Shown piece by piece: positions 47,212-57,468 of a stretch of 64,000 nucleotides of DNA. The notes under the pieces were generated by a model. The model was not told the DNA's origin. It did no database searches and saw only the letters and a list, made by a program, of their open reading frames with translations. The number at the start of each line of letters is the position of its first letter. Positions within the stretch are counted from its first letter, which is position 1. The translations under genes were made by a program, and so were the position numbers. The DNA is taken from positions 1 through 64,000 of the forward strand of contig NZ_VIAQ01000019.1 of NCBI RefSeq assembly GCF_006546655.1, read 5' to 3'. The stretch is from Methanolobus vulcani (GTDB taxonomy: Archaea > Halobacteriota > Methanosarcinia > Methanosarcinales > Methanosarcinaceae).

Positions 47212-48454
47212 CCTTAGAAGTTAAAGCAGATTCAAAATGCTGAGGTTTGCCTGTAGATAACACTTCTTCTTTGATTCTTGTAAGTTTGTCGGCTACTTCT
47301 TCAGACAAAAAAGAATAGTCTGACTTTCCAATCATTTCCTCTTCCGGCAGGCCAAGCGGAGAATTGACAACAAATAGATATTTAAGTTCTTTATCATGCA
47401 TCACAATATAGTCAGGAGTATTAGATGCAATTATTTTGAATCGACTCTCGCTTTCCCTGAGTTTGCTTTCGGTATTCTTGTGTTTTTCGATTTCAGCTTC
47501 AAGATTCCGGTTAACCATTTTGAGATCTTCAGTTTTCCTATTTACCTGCCACTTAAATGTGATACTTACAAGAAAAAGAGCAACTATGACAAATACCGCA
47601 AATCCGAAAGTTGGAAGCACCCATCCAGGAATTATGACCTCCTGCTGATCATTTTCTGCTAATAGATATTTGTCGATTAAAGAATAATATTGTGAGTTTT
47701 TATCCTCCTTCATTTCATGGAGGTTTCTGTCAATTCCTTCTATAAGAATAGGATTTATTGTAGCATTCTTATGGAAAGCAAATCTTAGTTCTATAGGATT
47801 AAAAATAATATTTGTCCGTTCCACATCAAATTTATTTTTTTCACTCTCTGCGAAAAGTCTGTTCACAGCACCGGCATCAACTGATTTGGAATCAATAGAA
47901 ACGAATACATCTTCATATGAATTAACTTCTACAAACGTGCAATTTATATCAAATTCTTCGGCAAGAGCCTTGATCCCCCTTTCTCCATCGGCATGAATAC
48001 TACCATTCATCACCGCAACTGTTTTTCCATCAAGGTCAGTAAGGCTTGCAATCGTCCTACCAGGAATAGTATAAACAACACCCCAATTGTTGAACACCGT
48101 TTCATTATTGAAATCATATATTTCTGCCCGGTGTTCAGAATAAGCAACGTCAACCATGACATCGATATCTCCGGACTCCAGACGATCAAGACATGTATTC
48201 CAGTCCCCATAAACATATTCAATATTCCAGCTTTCGTTCTGAGCAACCAGTTCTATAATCTCGGGAAAAAAACCTTTCCAGTCTCCATTCTCATCTAAAT
48301 AGACTTTTGGAGGATTATCATAAACACCTACCCTGATAGCCAAATCCTCATTTTGTAAAGAAGAAGCCATTGGAACCAGAATGATAATCAACAAAATGAC
48401 CATTAGAACTGACCTTGAAATTGAGAAGAACTGGTCTTTATTTATGTTGGCCAT
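47108..48454 (-). CDS. Sensor part: exported SBP_bac_3 domain, membrane helix, PAS
   Basis: 448 residues. N-terminal signal anchor (VLMVILLIIILVPMASSL), an extracellular solute-binding domain (LAIRVGVYDNPPKVYLDENGDWKGFFPEIIELVAQNESWNIEYVYGDW...), a membrane helix (VLPTFGFAVFVIVALFLVSITF), coiled coil, then PAS (FKIIASNTPDYIVMHDKELKYLFVVN) and PAC ending FRNNNKT. The PAC lacks its usual continuation, which is found in the next frame of the downstream ORF (see 46246). Originally a single amino-acid or metabolite-sensing histidine kinase. Confidence 0.85.
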   Translation of the reverse strand: MANINKDQFFSISRSVLMVILLIIILVPMASSLQNEDLAIRVGVYDNPPKVYLDENGDWKGFFPEIIELVAQNESWNIEYVYGDWNTCLDRLESGDIDVMVDVAYSEHRAEIYDFNNETVFNNWGVVYTIPGRTIASLTDLDGKTVAVMNGSIHADGERGIKALAEEFDINCTFVEVNSYEDVFVSIDSKSVDAGAVNRLFAESEKNKFDVERTNIIFNPIELRFAFHKNATINPILIEGIDRNLHEMKEDKNSQYYSLIDKYLLAENDQQEVIIPGWVLPTFGFAVFVIVALFLVSITFKWQVNRKTEDLKMVNRNLEAEIEKHKNTESKLRESESRFKIIASNTPDYIVMHDKELKYLFVVNSPLGLPEEEMIGKSDYSFLSEEVADKLTRIKEEVLSTGKPQHFESALTSKDGNTEFFEGTYVPRYDKDDKIDGVIGYFRNNNKT

Positions 48455-48607
48455 TTCATTAAACTTCCCTTGAATGTAAAATAGTATATTACCAATTATT
48501 TTCCCGGCATTATCGAAAATATTACAAATAAAATTATATATTCTTCAATTGAAGATAATGACTTAAATAAATTTAGTACCGAATCTGCAAAATAAACTAG
48601 TCATTCA

Positions 48608-49336
48608 TTATAGTTCTTTATATGTTACTTTTTCAGCATTCACCAATTTTCTGCCGGTGCAAAAATGCTGGAAACATGAAACATACTCATAAGGAGCCAC
48701 AGTAACCGCAGGATAAGTCATTTCACCCAGGAGAGGATAATCAGCTTCATAATAAACTATCATCGTTGCATTAGTTACTTCAGCATCATCAGGAAATACT
48801 CTATTTCCATTTCCATCAAGTACACTTGGGCCATTTATCATTTGGATTTTAATTTCCGTATAAGGACGAGTATTCTGACATGATGATTCGGATTTTAATG
48901 CAGTGCTTTTTTCATTATTCATGTCCAGGAAAGGAGATTTATTTCCAGCTTCAATCTCGTCAATGTTTGAACTTATTTGATAGCTCATATTAAACTCAAT
49001 ATTTCCATCAATTTCAATAATACTATCATTACTCAAAAAGGATTCAGTGTAACTGGAATTGCTCCTATGTGAATGGTTTTCAGTTATTCCTGATTGAGAA
49101 CTATTTGAAACGTTATAGAGCCTAAGATGGTAGATGAAACCTTGAAAAGTGCTTTCATTGATATAAACATCCATATCTTCTGAAAGTTCAGAACCATTCA
49201 TAATTTCACTTTCAGTAGTTACAGTTGCAGAGACAACTCCGGAAAAGATTAAGATAAAAATAACTAATGCTGCAATCGAAGCTTTTTTCACGGATAGATT
49301 TTCACCTGAAAGCATATAGATCCCGGACACATTCAT
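48608..49336 (-). CDS. Exported protein resembling part of an S-layer domain
   Basis: 242 residues. A hydrophobic segment near residues 15-37 is a signal peptide. VYINESTFQGFIYHLRLYN resembles the DANTFSGFLYMIKPG segment of the S-layer protein encoded at 49979, and both lie on the same strand. The Ser/Asn/Glu-rich middle carries many N-x-S/T sites (SNSSYT, NVSNSS). There is no PGF-CTERM tail. Probably a surface protein or a shortened S-layer-like relative. It is not certain that it is functional. Confidence 0.6.
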   Translation of the reverse strand: MNVSGIYMLSGENLSVKKASIAALVIFILIFSGVVSATVTTESEIMNGSELSEDMDVYINESTFQGFIYHLRLYNVSNSSQSGITENHSHRSNSSYTESFLSNDSIIEIDGNIEFNMSYQISSNIDEIEAGNKSPFLDMNNEKSTALKSESSCQNTRPYTEIKIQMINGPSVLDGNGNRVFPDDAEVTNATMIVYYEADYPLLGEMTYPAVTVAPYEYVSCFQHFCTGRKLVNAEKVTYKEL

Positions 49337-49524
49337 TCTATAAATTCAGAATATTGAATTTGAAATATACCGCATACACTGTAATAATATTTAATAATAT
49401 GTAGAAAAACATAGAATGTTTTAGGAAATATTGAAAATTAACATATAAAGTATACAACAAGTTTTAATTGCATTTAAGAGCAAAACATACACCCTTAAAC
49501 TGTAAAAAATAAAAAAAGATAATA

Positions 49525-49722
49525 TTACCCTACATTCACAGCAACAAGGGAAAGTCCAAGTTCCTTTTCCAGTTTCTGGATCTCCTCAAGGCCTTCCTTT
49601 GTCAACTCAGCATTACTAATTTTGATACCTGAAAATGCAAGCAGAGTTACACCTGTTTTCTCTTCAAGTTCTGTAATGGCTTTCATCTGCTCATCTTTAA
49701 GTACTGAAAATCCCCATAGCAT
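49525..49722 (-). CDS. Small hypothetical protein, 65 residues
   Basis: MLWGFSVLKDEQMKAITELEEKTGVTLLAFSGIKISNAELTKEGLEEIQKLEKELGLSLVAVNVG; two alternating helix/strand repeats of the type LEE..TGV.LLAF and LEKELGLSLVAV. It looks like a compact alpha/beta protein. ATG with no strong ribosome-binding site. Function unknown. Confidence 0.6.
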   Translation of the reverse strand: MLWGFSVLKDEQMKAITELEEKTGVTLLAFSGIKISNAELTKEGLEEIQKLEKELGLSLVAVNVG

Positions 49723-49978
49723 ATTTCTTAATCTCCTGTATTACTCCTTGACCATTTTGGCCTAAATAATAAGAGAGACAATTGTATTTAGTATTTCTGA
49801 TAATCGATGTAATTATTACCGGGGAGTATAGACATTGAACACAAATAATTAGCATACAAAATAATTATTACACAGAATAATTATTACAGAAAATAATAAG
49901 TACACATAAAATCAGTGAAAAATGAAAAGAAAACAGGACATTTTAGAAATATCCTGTTGCCTTAAATCATACTTTAGT

Positions 49979-51268
49979 TTAATTCCTTCTTACAAGAACT
50001 GCACAGAAAAATCCCAAAACTCCGAATACCAGCTCAAATCCTGGTGCACTGACAGAACTTTCAACATCCGGAACATCTTCTTCCAGATCCACCTCTGTGG
50101 TTTCCTCATTTATAGTACTGCTTACTGAACTGGATTCTTCTGTTACTTTGTCTTCACCCATATCAACTACAACAACTTCTTCTTCGACCGTTTCCGATTC
50201 TGCGGTTGGAACTGTGCTTTTTATTGTGCAGGTCTTCCAGAGAGTCATTTTCAGACAAGTTCCACTAGTATCTTCTGTTTTAAGGTAAAGTCCGCCATAC
50301 AGATCTATTTTTTTATCAGCACTCAAGGTTACTGCTTTATTGCTGGAAAGTACAACAGCGTCATCGCCTGTATGAAGAACTGTACTTCCTGCAGCACCTG
50401 CGTAATTAGTGTCATTCATAAGAACAGGAACTTCAAACCCTTCAACATCAAAAATGCCATAGGTGTCATCGCTTTCAATAGTTGTAATATCCCCACGGAG
50501 GAATACATATTTGAAAACTGCAAAGTCTGTATCAGTGCCTCTGAAGACAGATTCAACAGTACAATAGAATACCGGATAATCATCACTGTCTTTGTAGAGA
50601 TAGGTCTTTTCCATGTTGGTCAAATTCGCAGAGGAACTTATCACTCCACTATCAATTTCCTCACCATTATAGTTTAGATGTACCCAGACTTTTTCTCCCT
50701 CAACATCTACCTGGTCTATAACCAGTGTCCAGCCACCTGCAAGTTCCCACACCTCACCAGAGGCCAGGTTTTTCTTGTCATCACTTTCCAACATGATCTT
50801 AGCGATCTTGTCAGGCTTGCATCCCTGTGAAGGGTCTGAAGGATCTTCAGGCATTGCAACATACTTGGGACCGAAGAAACCCATAAGATAATATTTTTCA
50901 AGGTCAACATCATCGACCATGAATGTGCCACCATCATCTGAACCGGCTATCTTTGTCTTTTTCATCTGTGGTTTGCTTATGTAGTAAAGGTCACCTTCTT
51001 CAATGGTATCTCCAAGCTGAATTGTCTCAGAAGAGTTCACACTGTTGTGAAGATAAAGAAGTTCACTGGAAAGTCCAGGTTTTATCATATACAAAAACCC
51101 TGAAAAGGTATTTGCATCCCAATAGAAATCTCCTGTTGCTATTGAAGGATCTGTATTGTCATATACAGTACTTCGAATAGTGTAAGTTACATCATCTGCA
51201 CTTACCGGAACAATGAGCATGGTCATTAGAACCGACAATATAAGCGTAATTTGTACTATTTTTTTCAT
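49979..51268 (-). CDS. S-layer family protein with PGF-CTERM-like anchor
   Basis: 429 residues. Signal peptide (IVQITLILSVLMTMLIVPVSA). One Methanosarcina-type S-layer domain begins TIRSTVYDNTDPSIATGDFYWDANTFSGFLYMIKPGLSSELLYL and covers to about 330, shorter than the usual two-domain S-layer protein. A Glu/Thr/Val-rich spacer and C-terminal APGFELVFGVLGFFCAVLVRRN follow, a PGF-CTERM-like archaeosortase sorting tail. Located near a similar shorter protein. Possibly an accessory surface protein rather than the main S-layer. Confidence 0.88.
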   Translation of the reverse strand: MKKIVQITLILSVLMTMLIVPVSADDVTYTIRSTVYDNTDPSIATGDFYWDANTFSGFLYMIKPGLSSELLYLHNSVNSSETIQLGDTIEEGDLYYISKPQMKKTKIAGSDDGGTFMVDDVDLEKYYLMGFFGPKYVAMPEDPSDPSQGCKPDKIAKIMLESDDKKNLASGEVWELAGGWTLVIDQVDVEGEKVWVHLNYNGEEIDSGVISSSANLTNMEKTYLYKDSDDYPVFYCTVESVFRGTDTDFAVFKYVFLRGDITTIESDDTYGIFDVEGFEVPVLMNDTNYAGAAGSTVLHTGDDAVVLSSNKAVTLSADKKIDLYGGLYLKTEDTSGTCLKMTLWKTCTIKSTVPTAESETVEEEVVVVDMGEDKVTEESSSVSSTINEETTEVDLEEDVPDVESSVSAPGFELVFGVLGFFCAVLVRRN

Positions 51269-51547
51269 ATAATATATCTCCTGACAAGAAAATCAAACAA
51301 TGCAACATTCATTTTTATTCCAAAGTTGACCCCCTAAAATAATAAACCGCAATAAACTGGTGTGCTGTTTATATTAATAAAGTTACAACAAATATGATTT
51401 TCTTTATATTTTGTGTTACGTGGATGGGATGACAAATACGGTTATGAGATAAAAAGTTGTCTATATGATATCGTATTAAAAAATAGTAATATTTTAATAC
51501 TAACTTGTCATTACAGGTCAAAAAGTAAGAAATATGGTGGAAGCCTT

Positions 51548-52729
51548 ATGACAAATATAAGATTCAAAACAACAATACTACTTGTAATGATACTTTGCAT
51601 TTCAGCATTCGTATCAGGATGTACAGATAGTTCTACTTCACAGAGCATTACCAATCAGGAAGAAAGCACAACATCAACTGATACTGTAACAATTACCGAT
51701 GCAATGGGCAGAGAAGTTGAAATACCTGACACTATTGAAAATGTAATCTGCTCTGGTGCCGGATCACTTCGTCTTCTGACATACCTTGAATCCGAAGACA
51801 AGATCATTGCAGTTGACAGTATCGAAGCCAGGGAAAACCTTTACGATGCAAGACCTTATGCACTTGCAAATCCACAATTTGCAACTGATTACACTGTTTT
51901 TGGTGAATTCAGGGGAAATGATGATCCTGAAAAGATACTGGCACTTGAACCTCAACCTGATGTGATTCTCAAAACCTACTCAGCATCCGGCTATGACCCT
52001 GTAGAACTTCAGGAAAAAACAGGAATCCCTGTAGTAGTAGTCAATTATGGAAACATGGTGGACAGCAGGGAAGACATGTATCAGGCACTCAGGATATACG
52101 GAGAAGTTATGGATAAGGAAGAACGTGCAGAAGAAGTTATTGAATTCTTTGATGAAACAATTGCAGACATTAACGAGCGAACCTCTGATGTATCAGATGA
52201 CGAAAAAACATCATGTTATGTTGGCGGAATTGCAAGAGCAGGACCACACGGACTCCAATCCACCGAACCAACATATCCTCCATTCTTCTTCACCAATGCA
52301 CTGAACGTAGCTTATGACGATATGGACCTGAGCACCGCTGAAGTTGCCAAGGAAAAGATAATCGAGTGGGATCCTGAAATCCTGTTTGTTGACCTTTCAA
52401 CCATGCAATCAGAAGATGAGAACAGTGCCGTTTACCAGTTACAGAACGATGACTCATACCAGCAGCTTCAGGCTGTCAGTTCCGGAAACGTATACGGAAT
52501 GCTTCCATACAACTGGTACACCCAGAACTTTGGATCAGTACTTGCAGATTCATACTACGCAGGAAAGTTACTCTATCCTGAAAATTTCGAAGACGTGGAC
52601 ATTGAGGACAAGACTGCTGAGATATACACATTCCTCGTATGTGACGGTGATGAAGAACTTGGGGAAGAAGTAGCTGACAAGATGATCAACGCCTTTGGAA
52701 CTCCGGCATTTACCAGACTGGATGTATGA
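51548..52729 (+). CDS. Substrate-binding lipoprotein of an iron/cobalamin-type ABC importer
   Basis: 393 residues from the ATG at 51548, with GGTGG about 9 nt upstream; the open frame extends 45 codons further left without signals. Lipoprotein signal ends at CTDSS. Core of the periplasmic_binding_2 fold: TITDAMGREVEIPDTIENVICSGAGSLRLLTYLESEDKIIAVDS, and EPQPDVILKTYSASGYDP. First gene of the importer operon, followed by permease and ATPase. Ligand unknown: ferric siderophore, haem or corrinoid. Confidence 0.9.
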   Translation: MTNIRFKTTILLVMILCISAFVSGCTDSSTSQSITNQEESTTSTDTVTITDAMGREVEIPDTIENVICSGAGSLRLLTYLESEDKIIAVDSIEARENLYDARPYALANPQFATDYTVFGEFRGNDDPEKILALEPQPDVILKTYSASGYDPVELQEKTGIPVVVVNYGNMVDSREDMYQALRIYGEVMDKEERAEEVIEFFDETIADINERTSDVSDDEKTSCYVGGIARAGPHGLQSTEPTYPPFFFTNALNVAYDDMDLSTAEVAKEKIIEWDPEILFVDLSTMQSEDENSAVYQLQNDDSYQQLQAVSSGNVYGMLPYNWYTQNFGSVLADSYYAGKLLYPENFEDVDIEDKTAEIYTFLVCDGDEELGEEVADKMINAFGTPAFTRLDV

Positions 52730-52788
52730 GTTTTCAGTGAAAGTGAAAAGATCAGCAAACTATGAAAAAAGCAGTCAAGGGTGAAAAA

Positions 52789-53880
52789 ATGGTGAAAATG
52801 CTGAATAAATCAACAGGAAATGAAGGTGATATCAGCCGTCAATACAAGGAGCATACCAGCAGGAAATACACATACATTCTGTCAGGACTTGTGCTTCTCT
52901 TTGTGATGCTGATATTTTCAATATCAATAGGTTCTGTTGATATACCACCAATGGAAGTTGTGCAGACACTTACAGGACACACCGTTTCAGTCAGATGGGA
53001 CAGCATCATATGGAACATACGCCTGCCCCAGGTACTCACTGCCATTGTTGCCGGAGCAGGACTTGCAGTGTCCGGCGTGGTCATGCAGTCAATACTCAGG
53101 AACCCCCTGGGTTCACCTTTCACCCTTGGCATCTCAAACGCTGCTGCCTTTGGCGCTGCTTTTGCAGTCATGGTTCTTGGAACAGGTTCCACCCATAGCA
53201 CTGTGGGTGATGCAGTTGTCATCAGTAACCCATATACCACAACAGTCGTTGCATTTGCTTTTGCGCTTGCCGTAACAGCCATCATACTTGCATTTTCAAG
53301 ATTTAGGGGAGTAACTCCAGAAGTGATGATACTTGTGGGTGTTGCAATGGGATCACTATTCTCAGCAGGCACGATGTTCCTCCAGTATTTTGCAGACGAT
53401 GTGCAACTTGCATCAATGGTTTTCTGGACATTTGGTGACGTGTCAAGAGCAAGCTGGAGTGAACTGGCACTTATAACTGGCATCACACTATGCACTGTAA
53501 TCTATTTCCTGCTGGAACGATGGAAATACAACGCCATTGATGCAGGAGATGAAACTGCAAAAGGACTGGGAGTAAACGTGGAAAAAGTACGTTTGCGGGG
53601 GATGATGTGTGCATCTCTTGTGACAGCCATCATAGTTGCATTTCTCGGAGTCATCGGTTTTGTCGGACTTATCTGCCCGCACATGGCTCGCAGAATAATA
53701 GGTGATGATCATCGTTTTCTGATAATAGGCAGCATGATTATGGGCTCTCTGCTTTTGCTCTGCGCTGACACGGCTGCAAGAGTTTTGATAGACCCATACC
53801 AGTTGCCTGTTGCAGTGCTTACATCATTTTTGGGCGCACCCACATTCATTTACCTGATACTGGGAGGAAGAAGAATATGA
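52789..53880 (+). CDS. FecCD-type ABC permease
   Basis: 363 residues from the ATG at 52789, with GGTGA upstream; a start nine codons earlier is also open. Eight to ten membrane segments; the FecCD signatures include RLPQVLTAIVAGAGLAVSGVVMQSILRNPLGSPFTLGISNAAAFGAAFAVM and GVIGFVGLICPHMARRIIGDDHRF. Forms a dimer pore with two ATPases. Overlaps the ATPase start by 4 bp. Confidence 0.92.
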   Translation: MVKMLNKSTGNEGDISRQYKEHTSRKYTYILSGLVLLFVMLIFSISIGSVDIPPMEVVQTLTGHTVSVRWDSIIWNIRLPQVLTAIVAGAGLAVSGVVMQSILRNPLGSPFTLGISNAAAFGAAFAVMVLGTGSTHSTVGDAVVISNPYTTTVVAFAFALAVTAIILAFSRFRGVTPEVMILVGVAMGSLFSAGTMFLQYFADDVQLASMVFWTFGDVSRASWSELALITGITLCTVIYFLLERWKYNAIDAGDETAKGLGVNVEKVRLRGMMCASLVTAIIVAFLGVIGFVGLICPHMARRIIGDDHRFLIIGSMIMGSLLLLCADTAARVLIDPYQLPVAVLTSFLGAPTFIYLILGGRRI

Positions 53881-54629
53881 TTCTAGAAGTAGACGGAGTG
53901 GAGTTTCAGTACAAAAGCAAGGAAGTACTGAAGAATATTAAATTTGAACTTAAGAGGAATGAAATACTTTCAATCCTCGGGCCTAATGGTGTGGGGAAAA
54001 CCACACTTCTCAAATGTATGAACGCGATCCTCAAGCCAAAAAGAGGAACTGTACTTATTGAAGACGAGGATGTCCTCAAACTGGAACAGATAGAAATTGC
54101 CAGAAGACTAGGTTATGTCCCACAGCGCTGCGAACCTGCAAGACTCACAGCCTTTGACGCGATCCTGCTTGGAAGAATGCCACATATCAAATGGAACATT
54201 ACAACAGAAGATGTAATGATAGTAGAAGATACTATCAAAAAACTAAGCCTTGAAGACATGGCACTGCGTTACATCGATGAAATGAGTGGAGGAGAACTTC
54301 AGAAAATCGGCATTGCAAGAGCAATTGCACAGAATCCTAAACTTCTGTTGCTGGATGAACCCACAAGCAGCCTTGACCTGAAGAACCAGCTTGAGATACT
54401 TGATACTGTAAGAGAGGTTGTAAGAAAAGAAAATGTCTCAGCAATTATGACGATGCATGATCTGAATCTGGCTTTCAGGTACTCCGACAAGTTCCTGTTC
54501 CTGAAGAATGGAACCATATTTGCTGCAGGAAGTATGGAAGATATAACACCTGACATTATCAGGGAAGTCTATGGCGTTCCAGTAACAATAGAGAACTATC
54601 AGGATATTTCAGTTGTTATACCGGTTTGA
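53877..54629 (+). CDS. ABC importer ATPase (FepC/BtuD type)
   Basis: 250 residues. Walker A GPNGVGKTTLL, Q-loop YVPQRCEP, signature MSGGELQKIGIARAIA, Walker B LLLDEPTSSLDLK, H-loop MTMHDLN. Third member of the operon. Complete. Confidence 0.94.
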   Translation: MILEVDGVEFQYKSKEVLKNIKFELKRNEILSILGPNGVGKTTLLKCMNAILKPKRGTVLIEDEDVLKLEQIEIARRLGYVPQRCEPARLTAFDAILLGRMPHIKWNITTEDVMIVEDTIKKLSLEDMALRYIDEMSGGELQKIGIARAIAQNPKLLLLDEPTSSLDLKNQLEILDTVREVVRKENVSAIMTMHDLNLAFRYSDKFLFLKNGTIFAAGSMEDITPDIIREVYGVPVTIENYQDISVVIPV

Positions 54630-54686
54630 CATCACATTTAACGATTAAATAACAGAACCTGTCAAAAACAAAAGAAGAGGATAAAA

Positions 54687-55529
54687 ATGGTTATTGATGT
54701 GGATTGGAGCGATGTCTGGATAGAACAAATGAAAAAACATCTGGAATGCGGGAACAAGAAAGAGTGTGCTTCAATATGGGAAGAAAAAGAAAGCGCCAAA
54801 CAGTTCTGGGAAATGTCACTAAGAAACAACCAGCAAAGAGCACGCGATGTCATCAGTGGTCTTAATATCACTCCTGAATCCAGAGTTCTTGACATTGGTG
54901 CCGGGCCCGGAACACTTGCAATCCCTATTTCGGAAAAAGTGAAACATGTTACTGCTGTTGAGCCTTCAAACGGCATGATAGAAGTTCTGGAAGACAACAT
55001 GGCAGATTATAGCAGGGGCAATATCAGCATTATCAGAAAGAAATGGGAAGACATCGATATTGAAAAAGACCTTGATGGACCATATGATGTAATAATTGCA
55101 TCATTCTCACTGGGAATGCCGGATATACGCAAGGCTATCGAGGACATGCTTGCAGTGGCTTCAGGATACATCTATCTCTATTGGTTTGCCGGAAACACAT
55201 CATGGGATGAACATTCAATTGAGATATGGCCTAAATTACATGGTACTGAGTATTATATCACACCAAAGTGCGATGTTCTTTACAATGTACTCTACCAAAT
55301 GGGAATTTATCCCAATATGGAGACATTCACACTTGGAAGAACTGAGACATATGCAACACTTGATGAAGCAGTTGATAACCTTTCAAGCCATTTTTCACTT
55401 AAAAATAATGATCAAAAGAAGATACTGGAACAATATCTGGAAAAGAAACTCAAAAAAGAAAATGGAAATTACATTTATGATGCCCGATCGAGGCGCGTGA
55501 AAATATGGTGGAACATTCTGGATAACTGA
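54687..55529 (+). CDS. Class I SAM-dependent methyltransferase
   Basis: 280 residues. SAM-binding motif I VLDIGAGPGTLAIPIS and ALEPSNGMIE-like acidic loop TAVEPSNGMIEVLEDN, motif IV YDVIIASFSLGM. Follows the importer genes by 57 bp and may belong to the same operon. A role in modifying a corrinoid or metal-ligand compound imported by the transporter is possible but only from proximity. Confidence 0.85.
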   Translation: MVIDVDWSDVWIEQMKKHLECGNKKECASIWEEKESAKQFWEMSLRNNQQRARDVISGLNITPESRVLDIGAGPGTLAIPISEKVKHVTAVEPSNGMIEVLEDNMADYSRGNISIIRKKWEDIDIEKDLDGPYDVIIASFSLGMPDIRKAIEDMLAVASGYIYLYWFAGNTSWDEHSIEIWPKLHGTEYYITPKCDVLYNVLYQMGIYPNMETFTLGRTETYATLDEAVDNLSSHFSLKNNDQKKILEQYLEKKLKKENGNYIYDARSRRVKIWWNILDN

Positions 55530-55538
55530 GATAGTTCA

Positions 55539-56051
55539 TCAGGACTCTGACTCAGGCATAACTTCACTCATTATCTTTTTTGCAACGTTCATCACTTTAT
55601 CGTTCCTGGAAACGGTTATAGTGTGGTCAGCGAAAGACGTGTAAAGCCCTGTCCTCTCTTCATAAAGACCGCGAAGGCCTTTTTCTCTTAGACCCACAAC
55701 TCCACGGGTTGCAAGATTTGACAGACGGTAAACAATTGTTCCAAAAGGAACATCCAGATAAACAATAACTGAGTGCTCTTTCAGGAATTTCATTGCTTTT
55801 TCCGAGTAGACGACACTTCCACCCGTGGCAATGATACAATTATCATTCAACTTCATGTTGATGATACTTTGCTCCTCGGCTTCCAGCAAGGCCAGATCCC
55901 CAAAATCATTAACTATATCCTGGAGATCTTTCCCTGAATCATCAATAACCAATTTATCCGTGTCGATGAACTCATAACCAAGCAAAGAAGCAAGTTTCTG
56001 TCCTGCAGAACTTTTACCTGCACCCGGCATGCCAATGAGAGTTATTATCAT
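55539..56051 (-). CDS. aroK: Shikimate kinase, bacterial AroK type
   Basis: 170 residues, P-loop kinase: GMPGAGKSSAGQKLASLLGYEFIDTDKLV, the DTD motif for shikimate binding, IATGGSVVYSEKAMKFL (GGG-like shikimate loop), and an R-rich lid (RLSNLATRGVVGLREKGLRGLYEER). Phosphorylates shikimate in aromatic amino-acid synthesis. Most archaea use a GHMP kinase; here the P-loop form suggests gene transfer. The shikimate-specific residues are only partly clear, so a related small-molecule kinase is possible. Confidence 0.75.
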   Translation of the reverse strand: MIITLIGMPGAGKSSAGQKLASLLGYEFIDTDKLVIDDSGKDLQDIVNDFGDLALLEAEEQSIINMKLNDNCIIATGGSVVYSEKAMKFLKEHSVIVYLDVPFGTIVYRLSNLATRGVVGLREKGLRGLYEERTGLYTSFADHTITVSRNDKVMNVAKKIMSEVMPESES

Positions 56052-56097
56052 TTGATCATTCCATTTCTTTTTATTAAGAAATAACGGGCGATTAGTA

Positions 56098-57459
56098 TTA
56101 GTTGGTCAGTGATTGTATTGGCGCAGGAATGCGGCCACCTCTGGAAATGAACTGTTCGGAACTGAAATTGTGCACTGGCATTACCGGTGCACTTCCAAGC
56201 AGACCTCCGAATTCTATCATATCGCCAACCTTTGTGCCTGGAGCCGGTATAACCCTTACAGCAGTTGTTTTCCTGTTAATCATACCGATAGCCATTTCAT
56301 CGGCGATTATAGCGGATATGGTAGAAGATGAAGTGTCTCCCGGAACTGCTATCATGTCAAGACCAACAGAACACACACTTGTCATGGCCTCCAGTTTGTC
56401 CAATGAAAGAGAGCCTCGCTGAACAGCTCTGATCATTCCTTCATCCTCACTGACAGGTATGAAAGCACCGCTAAGACCTCCGACCGATGAAGATGCCATT
56501 GACCCACCTTTCTTGACAGCATCATTTAAGAGTGCAAGTGCGGCAGTTGTACCATGTGTACCGCAGCTTTCCAGGCCCATTGCCTCAAGGATTGCGGCAA
56601 CACTGTCACCTATAGCAGGAGTAGGGGCAAGAGAAAGATCAAGCACACCAAACTGGACATTGAACCTGCTGGCAGCTTCACGTCCTACCATCTCGCCCAT
56701 TCTGGTAATCTTGAAAGCTGTCTTTTTGATACACTCTGAAATGTCACCCAATGTAGGGTCTTTAAGAGCACGTACTGCTGAATTAACAACCCCCGGACCA
56801 CTCACACCAACATTGATAACACAATCCGGCTCACCAACGCCATGGAAAGCACCCGCCATGAATGGATTATCTTCCGGTGCATTAGCAAATACAACAAGTT
56901 TGGCGCAACCTATTCCAGCATTGTCCTTTGTCAGCTCCGCAGTTTCTTTGACAATTTTTCCCATCAGGGAAACAGCATCCATATTGATGCCTGCTTTAGT
57001 GGTTGCCACATTAACTGAAGAACATACCTTATTAGTAGTCGCAAGAGCACGAGGAATTGAATTAATAAGATTAAGGTCGCCAGGAGTCATGCCTTTCTGG
57101 ACAAGTGCACTAAAACCTCCGATGAAATCAACGCCTGCATCTTCAGCTGCCCTGTCAAGAGTTTGGGCAACTGATGTGAAGTCTGTGGCATCACAGCTTT
57201 CTGCAACTATGGCTATCGGAGTTACGGAAATACGCTTGTTAATTATAGGAATTCCGTAAAGGTTCTGGATTTCATTGGTGACCTTTACCAGATCTTTTGC
57301 ATAATACATTATCCGATTGTAAACATTCTCGTTGAATGTATCTATATCAGGATGACTGCAGCCGCGAAGGCTTATACCCATGGTGACTGTCCTTATGTCA
57401 AGGTTCTCGCTACTCACCATTTTTATTGTTTCAAGTATCTCTTCGGGATGAATGAGCAT
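56098..57459 (-). CDS. UPF0210 / DUF711 family protein
   Basis: 453 residues, typical UPF0210: [30 protein letters not shown] at the start, several glycine-rich loops ([39 protein letters not shown]), a PFL-like glycyl radical fold without the radical loop signature. Function unknown; almost always next to an ACT-domain protein, as here (9 bp gap). The pair may act in amino-acid or methyl metabolism. Confidence 0.92.
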   Translation of the reverse strand: MLIHPEEILETIKMVSSENLDIRTVTMGISLRGCSHPDIDTFNENVYNRIMYYAKDLVKVTNEIQNLYGIPIINKRISVTPIAIVAESCDATDFTSVAQTLDRAAEDAGVDFIGGFSALVQKGMTPGDLNLINSIPRALATTNKVCSSVNVATTKAGINMDAVSLMGKIVKETAELTKDNAGIGCAKLVVFANAPEDNPFMAGAFHGVGEPDCVINVGVSGPGVVNSAVRALKDPTLGDISECIKKTAFKITRMGEMVGREAASRFNVQFGVLDLSLAPTPAIGDSVAAILEAMGLESCGTHGTTAALALLNDAVKKGGSMASSSVGGLSGAFIPVSEDEGMIRAVQRGSLSLDKLEAMTSVCSVGLDMIAVPGDTSSSTISAIIADEMAIGMINRKTTAVRVIPAPGTKVGDMIEFGGLLGSAPVMPVHNFSSEQFISRGGRIPAPIQSLTN

Positions 57460-57468
57460 GCTGGCACC

